Under the pieces are notes generated by a model, which was not told the origin of the DNA, made no database searches, and was given only the letters and a program-made list of their open reading frames with translations. DNA of 64,000 bases from Flavobacterium sp. N2038. Lineage in GTDB: Bacteria; Bacteroidota; Bacteroidia; Flavobacteriales; Flavobacteriaceae. The stretch lies in assembly GCF_025947185.1 (NCBI RefSeq), contig NZ_CP110001.1, forward strand, positions 3,596,001 to 3,660,000, read 5' to 3'. Below are positions 46,182 to 55,150 of this stretch, in pieces (position 1 is the stretch's first letter; the number at the start of each line of letters is the position of its first letter). The translations under genes were made by a program, and so were the position numbers.

Positions 46182-49100
46182 ATGAAACTTAAACCTTTCT
46201 TATCAGTACTACTTCTTGGAAGCCTCTTTGTCACTGCACAAAACAAAACAACCGTAAAAGAATACAAAAAAGTTTTTACAACCTATCCGTTTTCTGATCC
46301 TGATCCGATTCCAAAACCCAATACCAAATTTTATCCTTACTTCCGTTTCGACGGATTTACAGATAAACCGGTTCAAAAGGAATGGAAAGTAATCGAGATT
46401 GAAAACGATTATATCAAACTGATGATTCTGCCGGAAATTGGCGGAAAAGTATGGTCTGCGACTGAAAAATCAACTGGAAAAGACTTTGTTTACAATAATC
46501 ATGTAATCAAATTTAGAGATATTGCCATGCGCGGTCCCTGGACCAGTGGTGGTGTTGAGGGTAATTACGGAATTATTGGGCATACACCAAATTGTGCTAC
46601 ACCAGTTGATTATAAAATTATAACCAGAGAAGACGGAAGCATTAGTTGTGTTATTGGCGTTTTAGATCTTCTAACCCGAACTTCGTGGAAACTAGACATC
46701 AATTTACCAAAAGACAAAGCCTATTTTACCACAAACTCATTTTGGTCTAATTCAACCGAATTAGATCAGCCATATTATACCTGGATGAATACCGGAATAA
46801 AAGCAGCCGGAAATTTACAATTTATCTATCCAGGACAATCCTATATTGGACATAACGGAGAACATAATGCCTGGCCAATTGATAAAGAGAATGGCAAAGA
46901 TTTATCTTTCTATAAAAACAACGATTTTGGAGGTTACAAATCCTATCATGTTTTCGGAAAATATGATGATTTCTTTGGAGGATACTGGCATGACGAAGAT
47001 TTCGGGATGGGAAGATATGGAAACCACGATGACAAGCCCGGTAAAAAAATATGGATCTGGGGATTGTCTCAGCAAGGAATGATTTGGGAAAAATTATTAA
47101 CAGACACCGACGGGCAATATGTAGAAGTACAAAGCGGAAGATTATTCAATCAGGCGAGTGAAGGCAGTAACTTAACCCCTTTTAAACAGCGCTCATTTGC
47201 TCCCAATCAAACCGATATCTGGACAGAATACTGGTTTCCGGTAAAACAGACCAAAGGTTTTGTAAAAGCTAATAATTATGGCTCCGTAAATATAAAAAAC
47301 GAAAATGGCTGGTTAAAAATTTATTTCTCACCGCTTCAAAAGACAAATGAAAAAATTGAAGTTTTTGATAACGATAAAAAAATCTATTCAAAAGATATCG
47401 CTGTAAATACATTACAAGTATTCAAAGATTCCATTCAGGTCGCTGTTAATGAAAACAAGTTAAGATTGACCATTGGCGGAAACAAACTGGTTTGGAATTC
47501 AGCTCCCGAAGACGGAAATATTAACCGCCCGGTAGAAATACCACAAAACTTTGATCACAATTCAGTTTACGGATTATATCTGCAGGGAAAAAACTACATC
47601 AGTTTTAAAGATTACAAACAGGCAGAAGAAAAATTAAATGCCTGTCTGAAAAAAGATTCAAACTTCGCTCCTGCTCTATCTGCTTTGGCCTCTTTACAAA
47701 TTAGAAAATTTGAATATAAAGAAGCTGTTGCCTCAGCAAGGAAAGCGCTGGCAATCGATACATACGATTCGGCTGCAAACTATTATTATGCTTTGGCTAA
47801 TTTTCATTTAGGAAATACTACCGATGCAAAAGATGGTTTTGATATTGCCGCTGCCGGAGTTGAGTTTAGAAGTGCTGCTTATACCTCATTAAGCAAAATA
47901 TATTTAGCCGAAAATGATTTAGCAAAAGCAGCAGAATATGGCGAAAAAAGTCTGCTAAACAATCAATATAATTTAGAAGGTTTACAATTGCTTGCCGTAA
48001 TATACCGCCTGCAAAATAATACCACCAAAGCACATGAAGCATTAGCAAAAATAAATACTATTGATCCTTTAAATCATTTTGCTGATTTCGAAAAATTCCT
48101 TTGGGAAAAATCAGAAGCATCAAAAGGTAACTTCACTTCGATGATCCGAAATGAAATGCCGGAACAAACCTACCTTGAATTAGGTATCTGGTATCAGCAA
48201 TTAGGATTAAACGATGATGCAAAAAAAGTCTTCTCGATAGCAGAACCAAGTGCCGAAATTATTTATTGGAATGCCTATTTAGAAAACAAAACGGTCGACA
48301 TAAGCAAAATCAAACCGGGAACCAGTTTTCCTTTTAGAACTGAAACTGCAGAAATCCTGAAAAAGCTAATTAAAACCAACGATCAGCACCAGTTAAAATA
48401 TCATCTGGCATTGATTGAGTGGAATCATAATGATATTTCAGAAGCTAAAGAATTGTTCCAACAATGCGGAACAAAACCAAATGATCCGGCTTTTTATGCT
48501 GCAAAAGCTTCTTTGTTTAAAGACGAGCCTGCTTTAGTAACAGCTAGTTTACAGCAAGCGATAAAACTTGATCCTCAAGGTTGGAGATATCAAAAATTAC
48601 TGGCAGAACATTATATTGCCCAAAAACAATTTGATAAAGCACTTGCTACAACAGAATCGTTTTACAAAACGCATAAAGAGAATTATCTGATGGGGATGTT
48701 GTATGCCAAATCCTTATTACTGAATAAAAAATATGCAACAGCTGATGCATTCTTGACTAAGCTGGAAATTCTTCCTTTTGAAGGTGCAACAGCCGGTAGA
48801 CAATTGTATCATGAAGCCAAATTAATGCAGGCTCTGGCAGAAATGAAAAACAAACAATACAAAAAAGCATTACAATTTATTGCCGATGCCAAATTGTGGC
48901 CGCAAAATCTGGGCGTTGGAAAACCATATGATGAAGATATTGACGAAAGACTGGAAAATTGGATGGATTATCAATGTTATACCAGTCTTGGTAATACAGA
49001 AACAGCAAATAAATCATTACAGAAAATAATCGCTTTCAATCCAAAAGTAGACAATACAGTAATGAATTTTTTACCGGCAAATCAATTGATCTCTGCATGG

Positions 49101-49277
49101 GCAATCGAAAAAACGTCTTCTGCAAATGAAGCTGAAAAGTGGTTACAAAATCAGGCCCGTTTATATCCGGCAAATAAAATTATCCAATGGTGTTTGCAGG
49201 TTTATAAAAATAAACAATCCGATAGTTTGACAGCAGATGAAAAAGATGGCGAAGTTCGAATTATCGAAAAACTTTAA
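46182..49277 (+). CDS. DUF5107 protein with TPR repeats
   Basis: This 1031-residue secreted protein has a signal peptide (LLLGSLFVTAQ). The N-terminal 330 residues form the DUF5107 beta-sandwich, a galactose-mutarotase-like fold, with PEIGGKVWSATEKSTGKDFV, RDIAMRGPWTSGGVEGNYG and GHTPNC blocks. From about residue 470 to 900 there are tetratricopeptide-type helical repeats (FAPALSALASLQIRKFEYKE and similar). DUF5107 proteins are often found in glycan-use loci and may bind or cleave galactose-type glycans; no catalytic residues are certain. Confidence 0.82.
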   Translation: MKLKPFLSVLLLGSLFVTAQNKTTVKEYKKVFTTYPFSDPDPIPKPNTKFYPYFRFDGFTDKPVQKEWKVIEIENDYIKLMILPEIGGKVWSATEKSTGKDFVYNNHVIKFRDIAMRGPWTSGGVEGNYGIIGHTPNCATPVDYKIITREDGSISCVIGVLDLLTRTSWKLDINLPKDKAYFTTNSFWSNSTELDQPYYTWMNTGIKAAGNLQFIYPGQSYIGHNGEHNAWPIDKENGKDLSFYKNNDFGGYKSYHVFGKYDDFFGGYWHDEDFGMGRYGNHDDKPGKKIWIWGLSQQGMIWEKLLTDTDGQYVEVQSGRLFNQASEGSNLTPFKQRSFAPNQTDIWTEYWFPVKQTKGFVKANNYGSVNIKNENGWLKIYFSPLQKTNEKIEVFDNDKKIYSKDIAVNTLQVFKDSIQVAVNENKLRLTIGGNKLVWNSAPEDGNINRPVEIPQNFDHNSVYGLYLQGKNYISFKDYKQAEEKLNACLKKDSNFAPALSALASLQIRKFEYKEAVASARKALAIDTYDSAANYYYALANFHLGNTTDAKDGFDIAAAGVEFRSAAYTSLSKIYLAENDLAKAAEYGEKSLLNNQYNLEGLQLLAVIYRLQNNTTKAHEALAKINTIDPLNHFADFEKFLWEKSEASKGNFTSMIRNEMPEQTYLELGIWYQQLGLNDDAKKVFSIAEPSAEIIYWNAYLENKTVDISKIKPGTSFPFRTETAEILKKLIKTNDQHQLKYHLALIEWNHNDISEAKELFQQCGTKPNDPAFYAAKASLFKDEPALVTASLQQAIKLDPQGWRYQKLLAEHYIAQKQFDKALATTESFYKTHKENYLMGMLYAKSLLLNKKYATADAFLTKLEILPFEGATAGRQLYHEAKLMQALAEMKNKQYKKALQFIADAKLWPQNLGVGKPYDEDIDERLENWMDYQCYTSLGNTETANKSLQKIIAFNPKVDNTVMNFLPANQLISAWAIEKTSSANEAEKWLQNQARLYPANKIIQWCLQVYKNKQSDSLTADEKDGEVRIIEKL

Positions 49278-49285
49278 AAAATGTA

Positions 49286-49319
49286 TTAAAAGTACATTAC
49301 AATTAGCTGTACTTTTAAA
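49286..49319 (+). terminator. Weak hairpin after the DUF5107 gene
   Basis: Arms TTAAAAGTACA and TGTACTTTTAA with a 12-base loop lie between the DUF5107 and M1 genes. There is no T run, so it may reduce rather than stop read-through. Confidence 0.4.
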
Positions 49320-49348
49320 CCATAAAACAATCATTTAAAATCAAAAAA

Positions 49349-51529
49349 ATGAATAACCTTTTCTTAAAATGTACTCTTTTTGGACTTGCCCTATTGGCGG
49401 GTCAAAATACAGAGGCACAAAACGCAGACAAGAGCAAAGATGAATTGTCTGTTTATCGAGTTACTGCTCAAAAAGTTCACGATTTAGTTCACACCAAACT
49501 TGACGTATCCTTTGATTATGGCAAAAGATACCTGTATGGGAAAGCATGGCTGACTTTAAAACCACATTTCTATGAAACCGATTCACTTACGCTAGACGCA
49601 AAAGGAATGGATTTTAAAGAAATTGCAATTATTGAAGGAAACAAAAAAACACCTTTAAAATATACGTATGACAATGAGCAGCTTTTTATTGGCTTAAACA
49701 AAAAATACAAAAGCACGGAGAAATTCACTATTTACATTGGTTACACCGCAAAACCAGATGAATTAAAAGCAAAAGGAAGCGCTGCAATAACAGATGCAAA
49801 AGGATTGTATTTTATAAATCCGGATGGAAAAGATGACAAACCAATCCAGATCTGGACACAAGGAGAAACGGAATCTTCATCGGCCTGGTTTCCAACAATC
49901 GACAAACCAAATCAGAAAACAACTTCTGAAATTGCGATGACTGTTGATGCAAAATATGTAACCTTATCTAACGGTAAACTGGCTTCACAAAAAGTCAATT
50001 CAAACGGAACCCGCACGGATACCTGGAAAATGGAATTACCACATTCTCCTTATTTGTTTATGATGGCGGTTGGTGATTTTAAAATAACCAAAGACACTTA
50101 CAATGGTAAAGAAGTAAGCTATTATCTGGAACCAAAATATGCGCCTTACGCCAAACAAATATTTGGTAAAACTCCGGATATGATGAACTTTTACAGCAAA
50201 ATGCTGGGTGTTGAATATCCTTGGGCAAAATACGCACAAATCGTTGCCCGAGATTATGTTTCTGGTGCAATGGAAAATACTTCTGCAACATTGCATGGTG
50301 AATATGTACAAAAAACAGCCAGAGAATTGCTGGATGACAATCAGGAAAGTACGGTTGCACACGAGCTTTTTCACCAATGGTTTGGAGATTATGTAACGGC
50401 TGAATCCTGGTCTAATTTAACAATGAATGAATCCTTTGCCACTTTTGGCGAGGTATTATGGCACGGTCACGATGCCGGACAAGATGCTGAAGACCGCTCT
50501 CGTTATGAAAAACTACAAAACTGTTTACGTTCTTCTAAAGAAGGAGTAAGTCCGCCTTTAGCTCGTTTTCATTACAAAAACAGAGACGATATGTTTGATA
50601 ATATCAGTTACTCAAAAGGTTCTATCATATTATACGCGATAAAAAATCAAATGGGCGATGCAGCATTTTTCAAATCTTTAAATCATTATTTAACAACCAA
50701 TGCCTTTAAAGCCGGAGAAACACATCAATTGCGTTTGTCTATGGAAGAAGTGACTGGAAAAGACTGGAGTCCATACTTTAATCAATGGTATTATCAGGGA
50801 GGAAATCCAATACTAAATATAGAATACGGATATGCAAACGGAAAAGCTACAATCGCAGTAAAACAAGTTCAGGAAAGTTCCGTACAAACTTTTAGTTTAC
50901 CCTTAAAAGTTGATTTTTATGTAAACGGTGCTAAAATCAGAAAAGATATTCTAATCGATCAAAGAGAACAAAATTTCAGTTTTGATGTTCCGGCTCAACC
51001 TACTTTTATAGATCTGGATCCTGATAAAATTTTGGTAGGTCAGGTGATTGACAACAAAAAAGTAGCCGATTATTTATTTCAGTACAAAAATGCTCCATCT
51101 TACTATAACAGAATCGAAGCTATCAAGTTTGCTGTAAAAGATAAAAGCCATGACGCGCAATTAATTTTACTGGCTGGTCTGCAAGATCAACAAGATGATT
51201 TGAGAGTGCTAAGTATAAAAGGAATTGATTTAAGCGATGCCCAAATAAAAGATGCTGCTCTAAAAACCCTGCTTAACATTGCTAAAACCGACAAAAATAC
51301 CTCCAGCAGAGTAGCAGCAATTATAAAACTAGCTTCATCCGGAGATGCTTCTTATAAAGAATTAATGCAGGAAAGCATTAAAAATCAATCTTATAATGTA
51401 ATTGCAGCCGGAATAACAGGATTAAAAAAATTCTCTGCTGATGAAGCTGACAAAGCTTTATCAACATTAGATGAAGACACTCAAAAACATGTAACTCCGT
51501 TGATAAAAAGATTTAGTGGTCAAAAATAA
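49349..51529 (+). CDS. M1 family zinc aminopeptidase, secreted
   Basis: This 726-residue protein has a signal peptide and the M1 catalytic set: GAMEN at residues 306-310, HELFH at 338-342 and the zinc ligand E361 in MNESFATF. The C-terminal part has HEAT-like helical repeats (residues about 570-720). It removes N-terminal residues from peptides outside the cytoplasm. Beside glycosidases it could clear the peptide left after deglycosylation of a glycoprotein, which is inference. A perfect 12-bp terminator follows at 51564-51600. Confidence 0.95.
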   Translation: MNNLFLKCTLFGLALLAGQNTEAQNADKSKDELSVYRVTAQKVHDLVHTKLDVSFDYGKRYLYGKAWLTLKPHFYETDSLTLDAKGMDFKEIAIIEGNKKTPLKYTYDNEQLFIGLNKKYKSTEKFTIYIGYTAKPDELKAKGSAAITDAKGLYFINPDGKDDKPIQIWTQGETESSSAWFPTIDKPNQKTTSEIAMTVDAKYVTLSNGKLASQKVNSNGTRTDTWKMELPHSPYLFMMAVGDFKITKDTYNGKEVSYYLEPKYAPYAKQIFGKTPDMMNFYSKMLGVEYPWAKYAQIVARDYVSGAMENTSATLHGEYVQKTARELLDDNQESTVAHELFHQWFGDYVTAESWSNLTMNESFATFGEVLWHGHDAGQDAEDRSRYEKLQNCLRSSKEGVSPPLARFHYKNRDDMFDNISYSKGSIILYAIKNQMGDAAFFKSLNHYLTTNAFKAGETHQLRLSMEEVTGKDWSPYFNQWYYQGGNPILNIEYGYANGKATIAVKQVQESSVQTFSLPLKVDFYVNGAKIRKDILIDQREQNFSFDVPAQPTFIDLDPDKILVGQVIDNKKVADYLFQYKNAPSYYNRIEAIKFAVKDKSHDAQLILLAGLQDQQDDLRVLSIKGIDLSDAQIKDAALKTLLNIAKTDKNTSSRVAAIIKLASSGDASYKELMQESIKNQSYNVIAAGITGLKKFSADEADKALSTLDEDTQKHVTPLIKRFSGQK

Positions 51530-51563
51530 TTAGTAAAGTTCTTCAGAATTGTTTTGTTTTTGA

Positions 51564-51600
51564 AACCTCTCTAATCTGGTTAATTAGAGAGGTTATTTTT
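51564..51600 (+). terminator. Hairpin terminator after the M1 aminopeptidase
   Basis: Arms AACCTCTCTAAT and ATTAGAGAGGTT enclose a 7-base loop; ATTTTT follows. Confidence 0.85.
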
Positions 51601-51639
51601 AATCCGTACGATAAAACTCAAAAAAAAATAACACGTAGA

Positions 51640-51765
51640 AACATGCAATTCTTTGGTTCATTAGAGAATGCAAAAAGAAACACATTTCTTTCACATAGCT
51701 AAACTATGTGCATTTAAACTAGTGAAACGCCTTTTTTAAGATTACAAGAAACTATGCTTCTGTGC
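51640..51765. repeat. Palindromic repeat family B, copy 1
   Basis: A segment with ACACGTAGAAACATG on the left, a palindromic centre CACATAGCTAAACTATGTG at about 51692-51710, and GTGAAACGCCTTTTTTAAG on the right. It is matched in inverted orientation at about 61765-61905. The block around AGGCGTTTCACTA...CACATAGTTT agrees at most positions. It lies in the 479-base gene-free stretch 51530-52008. Confidence 0.6.
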
Positions 51766-51791
51766 GCTAAAAAATAATTACTCACAATGGG

Positions 51792-51962
51792 CTACCGTGT
51801 GGACACAAATATTATAAATCAATTTTGAACACCAATTGCACGAATTTGCACAAATTTTAATAGGTTAACCTTGTTTGTGAAATTAATTTCACAAACAAAT
51901 TAGTGGCAATTAGTGCAATTCGTGTTATTCGTGTTATTTTTTATACTTATGTCCATACGGTA
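51792..51962. repeat. MITE-like palindromic repeat, copy 2 of family A
   Basis: About 171 bases bounded by CTACCGTGTGGACACAA and TTATGTCCATACGGTA, whose reverse complement is TACCGTATGGACATAA. The core is TTGTTTGTGAAATTAATTTC followed by ACAAACAA. It matches 1535-1697 in inverted orientation. No ORF is present. Confidence 0.78.
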
Positions 51963-52008
51963 ACACAAAGGGTGTTTTTTAAATTAATAAAACCAAAATA
52001 TCAGCATA

Positions 52009-53307
52009 ATGAAAAATCTGTTCTATCTGTTCTTTGCTTTTCTTTTAGTCTCCTTTTCAAACAAAAAGGATTCTAATCCGAATACTAAAACAACTGTTTC
52101 AATTCCTCTTGCCGGAAATGCTTTTAGCTCCAAACATGTTGAAGGAAGCAATACGATTACAGACAATGGAATAGAAAACTGGACCAATACTGCCGAATTT
52201 TTTACCGTATATTTCAGAGTTTCAAAACCAGGTACTTTTCAGATTACTGTAGAAGAATCTGTTGAAGTTTCTGGAAAATCAGAATTAGAGTTCTCCATTC
52301 AGAATGAATCAAAAAAAATACTCTTTACCACTTCCAAAAAAGCAGTTGTTGTTGGAAACTGGACAATTAATCACGAAGGTTATGTTGCCCTAAAAATAAA
52401 AGGAATCAGCAAAACCGGAGATCGCTTTCCTTCTATCAGTCGTCTGACCGTTTCAGGTACAGATTATGATGGTAAAATAGCTTATGTCCCAAATAATGAA
52501 GGAAACTTTTATCATTGGGGACGACGCGGACCATCTGTACATTTAAACTACCAGGTTCCTGAAAACACCAATGCCGAATGGTATTACAATGAAGTTACTG
52601 TTCCTAAAAACGAAGATAAAATTGGTTCTTACTTTATGGCAAATGGCTTTGGAGAAGGCTATTTTGGAATTCAGGTAAACTCTGCAACAGAAAGAAGAAT
52701 TTTGTTTTCAGTATGGAGTCCGTTTACTACCGATGATCCTGACAGCATTCCGGATGATCAAAAAATAAAAATGCTCAAAAAAGGCGAAAATGTTCACTCT
52801 GGAGAATTTGGAAACGAAGGTTCAGGCGGACAAAGCTATATGAAATACAATTGGAAAGCAGGAATAACCTATAAATTCCTTTTACACGGAACGCCGCAAA
52901 AAAACAACTCCACAAACTATACTGCTTATTTTTACGCACCCGAATTAAAAAAATGGCTTTTGATAGCTAGTTTTAACAGACCACAAACCAATACTTATCT
53001 AAAAAGATTTCATTCATTTTTAGAAAATTTTGTTCCGGAACAGGGCAATTTATCTCGCAAAGTTTTATTTAACAATCAATGGATTTGCGACGAAAAAGGC
53101 AATTGGACAGAAATTAACTCTGCACGTTTCACCACAGACAATACCGGAGCAAAAGAATACAGAATGGATTTTGCGGGCGGACTTGAGAAGAACTCTTTCT
53201 ATTTAAAAGACGGAGGATTTTTCAACGATTATACAACCCCAAAAACAATATTCACAAGACCTTTAAACCATAAAAAACCAGATATCAACTTCGATACTTT
53301 ACCTTAA
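52009..53307 (+). CDS. Secreted DUF3472 protein
   Basis: This 432-residue protein begins with a signal peptide and then a DUF5077-like beta-domain (about 30-150, with AEFFTVYFRVSKPGTFQITV). The DUF3472 domain follows, with YFMANGFGEGYFGIQVNS, RRILFSVWSPF and FKFLLHG-type blocks. DUF3472 proteins occur in glycan-use loci of Bacteroidota and may bind carbohydrate; enzyme activity is not established. It lies after the terminator and two palindromic repeats, so it may have its own promoter. Confidence 0.82.
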   Translation: MKNLFYLFFAFLLVSFSNKKDSNPNTKTTVSIPLAGNAFSSKHVEGSNTITDNGIENWTNTAEFFTVYFRVSKPGTFQITVEESVEVSGKSELEFSIQNESKKILFTTSKKAVVVGNWTINHEGYVALKIKGISKTGDRFPSISRLTVSGTDYDGKIAYVPNNEGNFYHWGRRGPSVHLNYQVPENTNAEWYYNEVTVPKNEDKIGSYFMANGFGEGYFGIQVNSATERRILFSVWSPFTTDDPDSIPDDQKIKMLKKGENVHSGEFGNEGSGGQSYMKYNWKAGITYKFLLHGTPQKNNSTNYTAYFYAPELKKWLLIASFNRPQTNTYLKRFHSFLENFVPEQGNLSRKVLFNNQWICDEKGNWTEINSARFTTDNTGAKEYRMDFAGGLEKNSFYLKDGGFFNDYTTPKTIFTRPLNHKKPDINFDTLP

Positions 53308-53461
53308 TTCTCGCGCTATTGATTAAAAAAAACCATTAACATTCTTGTGAAAATTATTTTCCTAAATGTATCATGTGTTTTTTTTGCTTACCCCTAATCT
53401 TCTTCAATATTGCGTTAAAATATAAGACAGTCAAAAATCATTTATTTTAAAACTCTAATAT

Positions 53462-54700
53462 ATGAAAGAACAAAAAAATTCCCGACGACAATTTATATCC
53501 AAAAGTATTGTTGGCCTCTCCGGATCTATTCTTGCTAGCGGACTTCCGTTATCATCCTTTGCAGAAAATAAGATCACAGCAGTTGACGAGGCCGATTCTT
53601 CCCATGATTTTTTAACTAAACCCTATTTACAGGCTCCTTCCAGTGATAGTATTACAATTATGTGGATCACAAAACAACTTAGTCTGAATTGGGTTGAATA
53701 TGGGGAAACGGAAAAACTGGGTACCAAAGCTCAACAATGTTCACATGGTATGATGAATACAAATTCTAAAATTAATAAAGTAACACTAACAAATCTTAAA
53801 CCCGGCACCAGGTATTATTATAAGGTTTTCTCTAAACAAATTTTAGATTTTCAACCTTACAAAATTACTTTTGGAGACATTATTAATAGTGAAATAAATC
53901 ATTTTGAAACATTTCCTGAAAAAGCAACTAACATTAGCTGGCTTGTTTTAAATGATATTCACGATAGACCTGAATCCTTTTCGCAACTAATCGATTTAAA
54001 CCAAAATAAACCATTTGACTTTGTCTTTTTAAATGGTGATATGTTTAATTATCAAACTGACGAAAATCAGATTATCGAGAACTTACTTACTCCATGCAAT
54101 ATATTCTCAAGTAAAAAGCCGTTCATGTTTGTAAGAGGAAACCATGAAACCAGAGGAAAATTTTCCAGAAATTTACTTGATTATTATCATAATTATGACA
54201 ATAAAGAATATTATACATTTCAGACAGGACCTGTGTATGCAATTGTTTTAGATACTGGAGAAGATAAAAAAGATTCACATCCGGTTTATGGAGGTACTGT
54301 CAATTATGATTCTTATAGAGAAGAACAAGCTGCCTGGCTTGAAAAACAAATGAATACCAAGGCTTTTAAAAAAGCTTCTTTTCGCGTTGTAATGATGCAC
54401 ATTCCTCATTATCATTCTGATGAAGAACACGGAACTACCGAATGCCGAAGATTATTTGGCCCTTTATTTGAAAAACATAAAATTGATTTATTTGTAGCAG
54501 GACATACACATGAGTATGGAATGTTTGAGCCAAATACAGACCATTCTTATCATTTTGTGATAGGTGGCGGACCAGAAACCGGTATTAGAACTTTAATACG
54601 TATTGAGGCTAACTCCAAGATTTTAAAGTTACAAATGCTAAATGATTCAGGTAAAGAGATCGGTGTATTTACACTTAATTCTAAAAGAAAAAATCTTTAA
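53462..54700 (+). CDS. Tat-exported metallophosphoesterase with FN3-like domain
   Basis: This 412-residue protein has a twin-arginine signal (NSRRQFISKS, Arg8-Arg9) and then a fibronectin type III-like domain at about 50-150, as in purple acid phosphatases. The calcineurin-like catalytic set follows: D-x-H at 165-167, GD at 192-193, GNHE at 226-229 and GHTH at 347-350. It hydrolyses a phosphate ester outside the cytoplasm. The Tat route fits a protein that loads metal before export. It may remove phosphate from a substituted glycan or glycopeptide, an inference from its place in this cluster. Confidence 0.92.
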   Translation: MKEQKNSRRQFISKSIVGLSGSILASGLPLSSFAENKITAVDEADSSHDFLTKPYLQAPSSDSITIMWITKQLSLNWVEYGETEKLGTKAQQCSHGMMNTNSKINKVTLTNLKPGTRYYYKVFSKQILDFQPYKITFGDIINSEINHFETFPEKATNISWLVLNDIHDRPESFSQLIDLNQNKPFDFVFLNGDMFNYQTDENQIIENLLTPCNIFSSKKPFMFVRGNHETRGKFSRNLLDYYHNYDNKEYYTFQTGPVYAIVLDTGEDKKDSHPVYGGTVNYDSYREEQAAWLEKQMNTKAFKKASFRVVMMHIPHYHSDEEHGTTECRRLFGPLFEKHKIDLFVAGHTHEYGMFEPNTDHSYHFVIGGGPETGIRTLIRIEANSKILKLQMLNDSGKEIGVFTLNSKRKNL

Positions 54701-54943
54701 AATTATCTCTTTTTCACTGCATATAATTACGCTTTTACCTCAGAAATACAACCAAAAACAAAGCATCGTTACTTCTAAAAATAGTACGTGTACCTTCAGA
54801 AAAAATGGGTCAATGAAGTTTTAATTTTCTTCTGATCTTTCTTCACTATACAGAAATTGTTTTTATAACCACTACAAAAAACTTTTTCTCTTCTAAAAAA
54901 AAATAATTTTCCGGTAGAACTCCCCTTTTTCTTCAAATACCAA

Positions 54944-54978
54944 TGTGCTCGAGAACATTACATGTGTTCTCGAGCACA
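54944..54978. promoter_or_regulatory. LacI-type operator pair upstream of SusC-2
   Basis: TGTGCTCGAGAACA at 54944-54957 and TGTTCTCGAGCACA at 54965-54978 have centres 21 bp apart, two bases less than the two other pairs. A TTTG at 54984-54987 starts a possible promoter with TATTTTC about 20 bases on. The stretch 54701-55150 holds no gene; apart from these sites I see only AT-rich leader DNA. Confidence 0.8.
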
Positions 54979-55150
54979 TTAAATTTGTTTTGTAATAAAT
55001 TTATTACTATTTTCACCAAAAATACACTTATAAAGTAAGATTAGTTTTACTTTAAAGCTATTCCTTAATGCAATTTGGCCAATTGTAAAACATAAAAAAA
55101 AAATCATAAAACAAAATTGTCATGCTATTTAATCAAAATCTAACATAACT

